A stretch of 64,000 nt of DNA from Microplitis mediator (Eukaryota > Arthropoda > Insecta > Hymenoptera > Braconidae): NCBI RefSeq assembly GCF_029852145.1, contig NC_079973.1, positions 10,498,385-10,562,384 of the forward strand, read 5' to 3'. Shown here one piece after another: positions 35,897-46,445 of this stretch (positions within the stretch are counted from its first letter, which is position 1; every line of letters begins with the position of its first letter). The notes below the pieces were generated by a model. The model was given only the letters and a program-made list of their open reading frames with translations. It did not search any database and had not been told where the DNA came from. A program made the position numbers and the translations under genes.

Positions 35897-38800
35897 TTAG
35901 TTTTCATCTTCATTAGATGATTCAGAAGAAATTACACTTTCCTCGTCGGTAACATTTTTTAACGCATTAATTACCCATTGAACGGACTGGTACTTATGTT
36001 GAAGTTCTTTACATCCATAGATCTCTTGCTGAATGAAGATCCAAACTGCAGCACAGCAAAGATAATATTTTGCATTCAGAGCGTAGATTGCTTTCCAGCA
36101 GAAGGCTACGGCTTGAGTCACAGTGGGGAATTTTATTCTTTCAGAGTCAATTATTACGTAGGCTGCTTTAATTTGTTGCAACCGTCCAACAGCAACAATG
36201 AATGGTTGAAGTGTGAATTTTTTTGATTCACACAGTGATTTTTGTACGTTAATTGCGTTTTCCAGTTGACTAATATCCTGAAATTATAAATAATACTTTT
36301 ATATAATTGATTGAACAAAAATATAAATAATATTTTTATTATTTAACTGACTTGTAGTAGTTTTAAAAAATTTCAACTTTTTTGGTAGTTGATCGATCTC
36401 GATACTTTAGTAACACTGTAAAATGTATTTACAGTGTTACTAAACTAATACTGTTAATAAATTTCGATAGATAAAATATGTTCGGTGGACGTAAAAAAAT
36501 GAAATCTTTAAAAATAAATTGTACTAAGGTAAAAGTCCCTTTAATTATCTGCTCACTTTTTATTGGAGTGAAATTAAACCTCTCAATGTAAATTGGTTAA
36601 TGAAATTAAAAATAATATTTTTTTTTTACATAGTTATTTTTGTAGTTTTAAATGTTGGAGTACAATTTTAATTTTAAGAATAATGTCGATAGTTAATCAT
36701 CAATTTTTTAAATAAATTCGTTAAGTATACTCATAGTCGCTCACTAGAAGTTGTGACGTACCATGACTCGATCAACGCATGGTCCTATACTCGTTCAAAG
36801 ACAATATCAATTGAACTATGATAAGTTTATTGATTTTGAGAATAATTTATATATTATATTACTTTATTATTTTATAAAATTAAATTTCATAAATTTTAAA
36901 AATGTTCAGTAACTTATTGTTATAACAATCATTCAAAAATTTTACGTAGTCAAAATTTAATGTAACGAACGAATGTTAAATTGAAAAATGTTGGACTGAA
37001 CTCAACTTTGAAAACAGTCACGTGATTTAAATTTATAATCAATTATAAAATACTTTGATACTTCATATTCTAATATATTTAGATTCACAAATAATAATTT
37101 ATCAATGATAATTTTTTTTCTATAAAAATTATAAAAACGCATTAAAGTGAGCGACTCACGGTACTGGTCGGATCAAGGGATTTTTACCTTATTATACTAC
37201 AATTTTTATTTGGTTTTTACTTACACTTATCCACGTTATAAATCCATTGGCTTGTTCTAAAGCGGACGGCTTCCAAGTTTTCTTTGCACCTGTACTCATT
37301 ACTATCGGGCGAAACAAATAAGAAAAGACTCTCCAGGCTAGTACGTCTTGTGGAACATTTTTTGAGTCATTCAAAAATTGAGTGGCTGCTTTTTTAATTT
37401 TGGCAATTTTTAATATTTTGACATGTAATGTTGGCCACTTTTCCTCCAGTGCATTTTTTTCAGCAATTCGCAATAAGTTGAAGTCTAATTCAAGCAATTG
37501 TACCACCATTGGACTTCTCAATTGCTTGAAATTATTGAAATAATCAGAAATACTTTCCGAATTATTTCTACGGTATTTAAAAGTATTTTCCCATAAAAAT
37601 AAAATACGGGCAGTATCATCAGCAGTAGTTTGTGCTAATTCATCGATGTACAGCTTAACGGTTTCATCAACTTCACCACCTTCTGGTTGTTTATGTTCTT
37701 CAGCAAACTTTAAAACTTCTGACTTGATTTTTTTTGATAAATTTGTAAAACGGCAAACTAACTTTCCACTAGTAGCATTAGTTGTAGACCGGTGTCGATA
37801 CCACGTAGAAACGTCTTCAGTTTGCCATACTGCTACAATTTCAGAGGCCCAAAATTCATATTGCTCTCTTCGTATCCTGAGAAAGTGTGAGTAATAAATG
37901 AGTGTTTTAACGTACACGGGAAAAATAAGTTATCAATTTAAGATAAAATATTCTAGAAGCAGGGAAAGTTTTAGTTGAAGACTGATATTATTTTGGATAA
38001 AGCAGAAATCTCCTTAAACCAAAAAATTTTTTTTAGTCCAAGAAAATACCTGCTTTGTTTAAAACAATGTCAGTCTCCAACCAAAAATTTTTAAGTCGAG
38101 GTCAACTTTTTTTTCTGTATACATGATGTAATTTGTAATTATAACGGCAGTATTTTGGACGATAAAATTCAATTTCTTATAAAGAAAATAGATAGCAAAA
38201 ATAGATGGATAAAAAACTTGATGACAAAGTTAATTTTAAATATAAACAAGATATATTTGTTTTAAATATGAATCATTGATAATAGAACTTACTTTAACTT
38301 GTCATTTTTGCTCAGAATAAAATCAATAATAATTGATGCCAAATTATTACCGCACGACAAAAGATTACGTTGCCGAAGTATATACTGTCCTTGAAATGTA
38401 CTTCGCAATAATTCTCGTAGTCTCTGTAATTATATGCTTTTAGTGGAAGAAAAATATGTCAGTGATAGAAAAATCAGCTAATATACCTTTCCAGGTGTAT
38501 ACAATGCTTTAGGAGCAGGATCAACTCGACTCTGTAAAATTATATGTGAAATTGATAAGTAAAATTATACAAAAATTTTAACTGTTTATTTTTTATTTAA
38601 TTAAAAATTATTAAATTGTAAGATTGATTTATCAAGTTGAATAATAAAGTAATTAGTTTTTAAAGCAGATAGCAAGAGTGATAAACCTCAAGGATTATTT
38701 TCCTGTAGCTACAGCGTTTGATTTCAGTTCATAAATAGTTTATATAGGGTAGAAGTACCATTTGTGGCCACTTTAGGGCCAGTTTTGGCCATTCAGAAAT

Positions 38801-40264
38801 TTTTAATAAAATAATTTGTAGAATAAGCAACAACATAATTAATTTTTTTAAATGTGTTTGAAGATATTTTTATCTCACTATTGCAATGAAATTTTTTTTT
38901 AATATGTTTTCATTAATTAGAATAAAGTATTAAATGTCCAAAAATGGAGCAGTGGCCACAAATGGTACCTCTACCCTAAATAATGTTTGGTAAAAAACAA
39001 TGGAAGAAACTTACACATGCAGAAAGATATTCTGTCCGACGAAGTATAAATTGAAAGCGATCCCCTAAAGGATTTATTAATTGTTTAAGTCCTTCCTCTG
39101 GCATTTGTAAAAATACCGATTTATTAATTTTTTCACCTAATAAAACAAAGAGATTTTTGAATTAAAACACTTAAAAAAAAAAACCTTTATAATTGAAAAT
39201 ATTTTAGAGTTAAAAATTCATTTCAACGTTAACATTATCAACTGTGATGATTTTTGAGTTATTTATTATTTTTTTTTTTAAACAAAATCGAACGTAAGAA
39301 ACAATACTTCTGTCTATTTCCTTATCAATTAAATTTTTTATTCTTTTCTATGTGTAATACTTTTTCAATATAATTCAAACAGAATATTTTCTATTTGAAT
39401 TATTAATGTTCATCAAATACGATTATTGTACAGGAATAAAATAGAAGTACCATTTGTGGCCACTTTAAGCCTAGTTTTGACCACTTAAAAACTTTCAATA
39501 GAATAATATATAATGTACATAAAAAAAAATATTTTCTTGGCACAAGAAATTTTTTGTACTAAAAATTGAAAACAAAAATTTTCTTGAGACAAGAAAAAAT
39601 TTCTCGGTTCAAAAAATTTTTTCTTGCTCTAAAAAAATTTATTCTCGCTCCAAGAAATTTTAAGTTTTCAATTTATAATTCAAAAAATTTCTTGAGGCAA
39701 GTAAAAATTTTTTTGGGACAAATAAAAATTTCTTGCACTAAGAAATCCTTTTTTTCTGTGTATACAATGATATAATAAATTTTTGTAATTTGTTTAGATT
39801 ATTTTTTTACTGTATTAAAATGCAAATTTTTTTTTATACTTTCTCATTTATTAAAATAAAATATTAATGATCCAGAAATAGAGCACTGCCTACAAATGGT
39901 ACTTCTACCCTATAAATAATTTCGGTAAAAGGAATACTGTGGTGGTAGACGCTACAAAAATTAATTGAAGAATTTTTAATTGCAATTTCATGTATAAAAA
40001 TTTGGCAACTAAATATATTTATAAAATTCAAAAAGCACCCATTATCCAAAGAACAAAATAAAGCAGGTGAATTTAAGGAACAGTGTGAGACTTACGTTCA
40101 AAAACGTTAATATACTCGGCTAAGTCCCATTCCGTTAATTTAGTTTGTATAAAATTGGAGTTTTCGCTGGAAGGAACGTCACTAGGAGTTTGGTTTGGAG
40201 TAGATGGGACTAGTGGTACAGTAAGGTTTTCAGATTGTTGGGTATTAAGCTCACAGATTTCCAT
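35897..40264 (-). CDS. SAM-domain protein of the CACTA element, 499 aa, six coding exons
   Basis: Coding exons on the minus strand are 40264-40096, 39136-39015, 38531-38487, 38423-38293, 37876-37225 and 36277-35897. All introns have GT-AG borders (four donors read GTAAGT) and all phases fit, giving 499 codons without a stop. Residues about 41-95 (LTEWDLAEYINVFE, then KSVFLQMPEEGLKQLINPLG) match a SAM domain, a protein-protein or RNA-binding module. The middle (ILFLWENTF.YRR, then DFNLL, then EKWPTL) resembles the region after the SAM domain in SAMD3-like proteins that are multicopy in animal genomes (from memory). The C-terminus is acidic (SSESSNEDEN). A splice acceptor CCTATTTAG abuts the ATG, so a noncoding leader exon probably lies upstream. 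A role as the accessory partner of the transposase, analogous to TnpA of plant CACTA elements, is inferred from location only. Confidence 0.8.
38747..38976. mobile_element. GGGTAGAAGTACC-ended MITE in an intron
   Basis: The left end GGGTAGAAGTACCATTTGTG and the right end CACAAATGGTACCTCTACCC are inverted, with TA on both sides. 230 bp, noncoding. It sits between the second and third coding exons of the SAM gene (intron 39014-38532). Confidence 0.75.
39437..39912. mobile_element. Second GGGTAGAAGTACC-type MITE, interrupted
   Basis: The ends TAAAATAGAAGTACCATTTG and AATGGTACTTCTACCCTA match the copy at 38747-38976. The two halves are separated by the element at 39518-39760; without it the length is about 230 bp, the same as the other copy. 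It lies in the first coding intron (40095-39137) of the SAM gene. Confidence 0.75.
39518..39760. mobile_element. CAAGAAA-family MITE nested in another MITE
   Basis: TA borders at 39516-39517 and 39761-39762, right end TTTTTTTCTGTG, and arms with TTCTTGGCACAAGAAATTTT / AATTTCTTGCACTAAGAA, around a centre like ATTGAAAAC, as in 17170-17413. It is inserted in the MITE at 39437-39912, inside the SAM-gene intron. Confidence 0.75.
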
Positions 40265-40619
40265 CTAAATAGGTCAGGAAAAAGAGGCAACACGATTAAA
40301 TCTTAAAGAAACGAAAATTAATAAAGCAAATAAGTTGGAATTAGTAGCCGTAATGAACAACGTCGAATAGGATTGAGTAGTTTCTTATTAAATAAACACA
40401 AAAATTTGTCAATAAATAAAAATAATAAAATTTGATTATGTTCAGTTTTTAAATTAGAGTCATCTTAATTAAGAGAATTGTAGATTTTAAAAAATTTTAA
40501 GAAATAATTATATTATAAATTAATTAATAATCATAAAATTAAGTAAGTGTCCAACAAAGAATAAATATTATTTGATGGAAACAAAATTTTGTATAAAATA
40601 TAAAAATCACGAAATTTTT

Positions 40620-43490
40620 TATTTTATTTAAATAATTTTAATAAAAATGATTGACGCAATGAACTTGGTAACGCAGTATCGCACTGTAGGTGTTTAGGTT
40701 TGGGTGCACACGCTTCGGAGCGTTACGGAAAGACAACCCGGACACCCAAGAAAAACTGAACGGCGTCTCATGAAGCTACCGGAATTCGAATCCCTCCGCG
40801 TAAAACAAATAGTATCACTGTTGCCAAATCAATATTTTAATCAATTTTTTTTTTTAGTTTGCTTATTTGTTTACTTAATACTGAGCATGTAATTATTACT
40901 CTACGGATTTATTATCGACAATTTTAAATAATCATTTTCAGATGTTGACAACATAAAATTCTTATAATTTTTTTTTTTCGAAGAAATTTGTATGAATATA
41001 GAGATACTAAACAATATCAATAGCGATAATAAAACGTTGGAATTTACTTAAAATATATATATCTAAGTACTCGCCTTGTATTAACCACTGAAGCTCAGCA
41101 ACGATAAAAAAAAAAAAATCTGGATTTATTGAATCACCTTTTATATTCACAGTTAATCTCGTATATCGATAATAATTTAAATAATCGTGATAATCACTAA
41201 TTTTTTTTGTTTTATACAAATAATTTTAATCAATAAATTACGTTTAAAATATTAATAAATAACGCGATGAACTTAGAAACGCAATGTCGCACTTAAGATG
41301 TTGAGGTTTAGGTGTACACTGACGAGCGGAACCGAAATACAACCCGGACACCCAAGAAAAACTGAACGGCGTCTCTTAAGCTACCGGAATTCAAATCCCT
41401 CCGCGTAAAACAAATAGTATCACTGTTGCCAAATCATTATTTTAATCAATTTTTTTTCTTAGTTTGCTTATTTGTTTAATTAATACTGAGCATATAATTA
41501 TAACTCTACGGATTTATTATCGACAATTTTAAATAATCATTTTCAGAATGTTGACAACATAAAATTTTTATAATTTTTTTTTTTCAAAGAAATTTGTATG
41601 AATATAGAGATACTAAACAATATCAATAGCTATAATAAAATGTTGTAATTTACTTAAAATATATATATATCTAAGTACTCGCCTTGTATTAACCACTGAA
41701 GCTCAGCAACGATAAAAAAAAAACAAATCTGGATTTATTGAATCACCTTTTATATTCAAACTTTATCTCGTATGTGTATAATGATTTAAATAATCGTGAT
41801 AATCACTAATTTTTTTGTTTCATATAAATAATTTTAATAAAAAAATTACTTTTAAAATATTAATAAATAACGCGATGGACTTAAAAACGCAATGTCGCAC
41901 TTAAGATGTTGAGGTTTAGGTGTACACTCACGAGCGGAACCAAAAGACAACCCGGACACCCAAGAAAAACTGAACGGCGTCTCTTAAAGCTACCGAAATT
42001 CAAATCCCTCCGCGTAAAACAAATAGTTAGTCTAGACGCTGTATAGACCTTTTCGTAAACTTTTGAGTTATGATACTGAAGTTAGCAGACGTCTTATAAT
42101 TTTTGGATTTTATTTTAGACAGTAAATTATAAAAAAAAAAAAACATTTTAAAAAATTGCACTTGTAGTTTTTTAAATTCTCTACATGTGCATATTTTTAT
42201 TTTTGTTTTTTTTTTTTTTAGTATTTTGGGCAATTTCAAGACGAACGTTACTCTTATAAAATTTTCCTAAAGTTGATAGTTTTTAAGTTATGAATTTTTG
42301 AAAATCGAGAATTTTCGATTTTCATAAACTTTGATAATTAATTACATATAAATAAATTACGTAATTCTAGGTTTAATTTACATGATCGAATTTTTTATAA
42401 TTCCATAATTATATTTTTTATATGTTGTAAGATATATTTTTAATATATTTAAATTACATTTAAAATATATAAAATATATACGAAAATCGGCCAAAAGTGA
42501 GCTATTTAAAATATATTTTTTATACACATTTTATATATATTTATAAATTTTTTATGTATTTTTTTTATATGATAAATAAACTTTTTTTATATTTTAACGT
42601 ATATTTTTTTATAAATTTTTTTCATAGGGGTTATTTTATTACCCAAGTATAATTATTATAAATATAAGTTAAAAATTTATAAACTTTATTATTTATTTAT
42701 TAGTTAAATAAAAAAAAATTTTTATTAAAATATAGAATAAGTTGAAACAATTTTAAATGTAGTTCATTATAATCATGAAAAACCATACATTAGTGATGTT
42801 TATTAATTTATCGAATTAATGAATTCGAAAATTTCTTTCATATCATAAAATTTATAATTTTTTTAAGCATACAAATTTTTTTATCACGAAATAATGCATT
42901 TAAATTTCAAATTTTAGGCGCCTGGCCAATAGCTACCTAAGCGCCTAAGAGCAAGCGAGACAGTAAATAATCGCTTTGCGCATGCGCCGTCGAGTCCGCC
43001 AAGTTACTCTATAAATGCAATAACTTTAATCACTTTTTTTTTTATTTAATACAAATTATAACGGGATATTATTGTTTTAATAAAAACTTTGAATATTCCT
43101 CTTTACGATCATGTAAATTAAACCAAGAATTACGTAATTTATTTATATGTAATTAATCATCAAAGTTTATGAAAATCGAAAATTTTCGATTTTCAAAAAT
43201 TCATAACTTAAAAACTATCAACTTTAGGAAAATTTTATAAGAGTAACATTCGTATTGAAATTGCCCAAAATACTAAAAAAAAAATAACCGATATAATTTT
43301 TTTTTTTCGAATAAATTTGTATGAATATAGAAAGATACTAAACAGTATCAATAGCTATAATAAAATGTTGGAATTTACTTAAAATATATATATCTAAGTA
43401 CTCGCCTTGTATTAACCACTGAAGGTCAGCAACGATAAAAAAAAAAAAACAAATCTGGATTTATTTATTTTAACGCACGAAGAATTAAAA
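40620..43490. repeat. About 605-bp unit tandemly repeated three times upstream of the SAM gene
   Basis: The block containing CAACCCGGACACCCAAGAAA, GAACGGCGTCTC, CCCTCCGCGTAAAACAAATA, the stretch near ATATATCTAAGTACTCGCCT and a poly-A tract starts near 40620, 41225 and 41830. The third unit is broken by another element (42030-43290) and loses about 190 bp at the junction. The array lies between the SAM ATG and the right TIR, where promoter and leader should be. The GGAATTCGAATCCCTCC within each unit is weakly B-box-like. Each unit is the GC-richest part of this flank. Confidence 0.8.
42221..43273. mobile_element. Inverted-repeat element interrupting the tandem array
   Basis: Arms 42221-42388 and 43106-43273 are inverted copies of about 168 bp, starting GTATTTTGGGCAATTTCAAG and ending with its near-complement. 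They include AAAATCGAGAATTTTCGATT, itself palindromic. The AT-rich centre contains a GC-richer patch (42915-43005, TTAGGCGCCTGG). No ORF of note. About 190 bp left of the first arm (42030-42220) is also foreign to the tandem unit, so the insertion may be compound. Confidence 0.65.
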
Positions 43491-43530
43491 TACTTACCTT
43501 AACTAAGAGGGCACTATATAAACTTGCGTT
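43480..43530 (-). promoter_or_regulatory. Candidate leader exon donor and TATA-like site
   Basis: On the minus strand, TTTATATAG at about 43523-43515 is followed by CTCTTAGTTAAG and then GTAAGT (donor G at 43498). A strong donor here would match the acceptor that abuts the SAM-gene ATG at 40264, implying a leader intron of about 3.2 kb. The TATA-like site is too close to the donor to be the promoter of that exon, so the start site probably lies further upstream. Confidence 0.3.
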
Positions 43531-44165
43531 ATTAATGTTAAATAGATTAAAATTATTTTTTTGCACTTATCACTATATTGAACAATGTTAATTTGACTGT
43601 AGAATGCACTGCACAAAACTATATAATTTTTGAATTACGTAAAAATTGATAAATTCCCGCATTTGAAAGGAAAGAACATAAAAATTCTTTGAAAAAAACT
43701 AATTTAAAAAAATGTTTTTTTTTAAATTTGTCCGAGAAAAATTTTTAGCAATTCAAAAACATTTGTTTATTTGAATATCACGTTTGAAAAAAAAAAAAAA
43801 TAAAATAAAATATCATTCTCCTATGAAAATTTAACTCGATTAAAGTAACCACAAAATTTTAGTTTCATTAAGTAGATTTATATTTATAGCAACTATTTTA
43901 TATTAACTATAAATTAGCAGTTATATTAAAAATAATTTTTATTAATACTGACTAAAAAAATTGAGTCATAGTTAATTTTAAAATTCATATACTATCAATT
44001 AAAGTTTTTCAGTAAAATTAACAATTTTCGAAGACTGAAAAATTTTAGTTGCTTTGATTAATTTTTGTTTAGTTAGGCCAACTACTGAGTAGTTAGCGAT
44101 ACTATCGCATTAGTACCAACAACTAATTTTTAATAGTTGAAGTCTTTTTAGTTAAAATGACTATC
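43531..44165. repeat. Right subterminal region of the CACTA element
   Basis: AT-rich DNA with repeated AACTAAAAAT, TAGTTGAAGT and AGTTAAAATGACTA words like those of the left end. It is the likely binding region for element proteins and probably contains the promoter. No ORF. Confidence 0.5.
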
Positions 44166-44181
44166 GACTTTTCTCTCAGTG
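44166..44181. repeat. Right terminal inverted repeat of the CACTA element
   Basis: GACTTTTCTCTCAGTG, the inverted partner of 31095-31110, followed by TA. Confidence 0.85.
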
Positions 44182-44429
44182 TAGACCTTGCCATGTTATC
44201 AAATAATAGCCGATATTGTTTAAGCAGTCAAGAGTTGGAACAGATGCCGCTAGATGCCGACACTTTTACTGCGCTTTCGATATCCCATTGATTGTACTAT
44301 TTAAGTCTTCAATTATCGTAAAAAAATTATCACATCAATTATTATTAAAGTATCGTTTTATTTTTTTTTTATATATTAACTTTATGACTTGCAGAATTAA
44401 TACAGTTCAGAAATAGAAAATTACATATA
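44182..44429. other. Right flank of the CACTA element, no gene
   Basis: About 250 bp of apparently unique DNA between the CACTA element and the next repeat. It contains GATGCCGCTAGATGCCGAC, which is CTCF-like only in part. Confidence 0.4.
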
Positions 44430-45258
44430 CACAGAAAAAAGTTGTTCGTGGTGCAAGAAATATTTTGCACTATGAAATGAAAACAAAAATTTTTCTAGGA
44501 ATAGAAAAAATTTATATTAAGTAATTTTCTTGAGGTGAGTAATAATTTTTCGTGTCAAAAACCCTTTTTTTTGTGCATTTATATATGCTTTGTAATTACA
44601 CAGAAAAAACATATTGATCCAAGAAAACTTTTACTTGATTCAAGAAATTTCTTGCATGACCCAAGAAAATTTTCACTTGATACAATAGAATTTTTACTTG
44701 ACCAAAAAAAATTTCCTACTTGATCTAAGAAAATTTTCACAAGGCTAGAAATTTCCTACTTAATCCAAGAGAATTTCTACTTGATTCAAGAAATTTCCTG
44801 CTTGAATCAAGGAAGTTTTCACTTGATACGAGAAAATTTTCACTTTACCCAAGAAATTTTCTAGTTAATCCAAGAAACTTTCGACTTAATCCAAGAAAAT
44901 TTCTACTTGACCCAAGAAAATTTTCACTTCATACAAGAGAATTTTTACTTGACCAAAGAAATTTCCTACTTGATCTAAGAAAATTTTCACGAGGCTAGAA
45001 ATTTCCTACTTAATCCAAGAGAATTTCTACTTGATTCAAGAAATTTCCTGCTTGAATCAAGGAAGTTTTCACTTGATACGAGAAAATTTTTACTTGACCA
45101 AAGAAATTTCCTACTCGATCTAGGAAAATTTTCACTTGACCCAAGAAATTCTCTACTCGATCTAAGAAAATTTTCTAGTTAATCCAAGAAAATTTTTCGC
45201 ATCATAAATTGAAATTTTTCTTATGGCGAGAAAAAATTTCTTGCGTCAATAAATCCTT
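44430..45258. repeat. CAAGAAA-family element expanded into a minisatellite
   Basis: It starts CACAGAAAAAAG like the family MITEs but has, at 44605-45200, about 25-30 degenerate copies of a roughly 22-bp word such as CTTGACCCAAGAAAATTTTC. A longer block at about 44690-44850 is repeated at about 44950-45100. It ends CAATAAATCCTTTT. Small ORFs inside are translations of the repeat. Confidence 0.7.
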
Positions 45259-46445
45259 TTATTATTGAATATTCTCTAATGGACGATTATTAACTAAATA
45301 GATATTTGGAAAAATTTTCGTTGAAAAATTTGAAAGTTGCGATCTCTGTAATGATAAATTAGTGAAGTTTCCTAACAAATACGTGAATATTCGCTAATTT
45401 CAATAATTCCAATGTGGAGATTAAATTCCACAGAAATTTCAACTTTTAAAACTCTTTTTTCGGTTCAATAAATATTTTTACATACAAAAATAGTTAAGTA
45501 GTTTTTTGATTGCAATAATAGCTGTAGCATACATATAGAACTACATTAGACATAGGCGAGGAAGCAAACCCGTTAGTCTTTCTCGCCGGGTAAACTTGCC
45601 AATGGGCACTTATTTTTCGGATACCTTGGCCCGCTGTCACGATAAATAGAAAATAAGAGAAAAAAGTAAGAAAAAATAAATGATAAGAAACAGGCGAACG
45701 GTATGGTACACTTCTTCTACAATCGCTTCGAGTTTTTGGTTCAGAAGCTGGAGCAGCCCATTGCCCGTCACTGTCCTCAGTTTCCAAGCCATTTCTCTGT
45801 AACGCGCGCCATTTCCTCTATTTTTTTCTCTTTTTGCCCCTAAACCCTCTTCTTATACTCTACTTGCTCATCCTCTTTTTCTTCTCGTCTCTTTCTATCG
45901 TGCAATGTACCTCGAACCTTTTGCTTTTCTATTTGTGTCGTTTAGTTTGCTCAAATATTACCTTTCAGAATGTCCATGTGAGTTCGAATGTACAGACGTT
46001 TCAACTTCTTCCACTCATTTCCGTCTACATCTGCGACAAAGATTTTATAAATTTCCTAGTGATCTTCACGCTTGGATAATCCTTCAGCTTGACGCTATTA
46101 ACTGAAGAAGGATGCAATAGACTGGTACGTCGTTTGGTTTTAATCAAGTCGTTCAGCTTGAAGAAAATGTTCCAGTGCTAGAGATAACGTAATTCATCTC
46201 TAATTCCATTTACTCGTAAGATCTAGAGATATTTAATTCCTTCGGAAAGAAATTCACTCCAAAGATGGGAGTGAATTCGGACTAATATTAAATCCGCATC
46301 ACTCCGCTAGAAAAAAAACTCCTTATTTACTCTGTATGTAGCAGTTGCCTGTTTTTAACTTCAAAACTCCGAGTACAGGTTTTGATTTTTGAACCCCATA
46401 AGAGTTTAGGATATGAATTTTATCCCGATAAATTGAGCCAAACAT
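45259..46445. other. No recognisable gene; unique island
   Basis: The section 45490-46180 is more GC-balanced, with overlapping ORFs on both strands (97 codons minus at 45494-45787, 81 and 66 codons plus at 45834-46105) and no recognised domain. It could be exon or regulatory DNA of an unseen host gene. Confidence 0.35.

Larger units (their letters stand above)
31095..44181 (-). mobile_element. Autonomous-looking CACTA/EnSpm-type DNA transposon, 13.1 kb
   Basis: The left end CACTGAGAGAAAAATC and the right end, on the complement CACTGAGAGAAAAGTC, match at 15 of 16 positions. TA at 31093-31094 and 44182-44183 is the apparent target duplication. CACT-starting TIRs and a 2-3 bp duplication are hallmarks of the CACTA superfamily. 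Inside both ends are AT-rich subterminal regions with repeated AACTAAAAAT / TAGTTAAAT words, as in plant CACTA elements. Two minus-strand genes are intact: a transposase-like protein (33186-35666) and a spliced SAM-domain protein (35897-40264). Later insertions lie in noncoding parts only. Intact coding sequence suggests recent activity or selection. Assignment to CACTA rests on ends plus transposase motifs, not on a search. Confidence 0.85.

Noticed and set aside
37646..37894. 82-codon plus-strand ORF
   Set aside because: It is antisense to the large exon of the SAM gene.
43514..43524. TATA box as promoter of the SAM gene leader exon
   Set aside because: The candidate splice donor lies only about 20 bp downstream, closer than a start site normally lies from a TATA box, so the two cannot both serve one exon.
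44430..45258. CRISPR-like short regular repeats
   Set aside because: The repeats are degenerate, contiguous and part of a MITE family, with no spacers.
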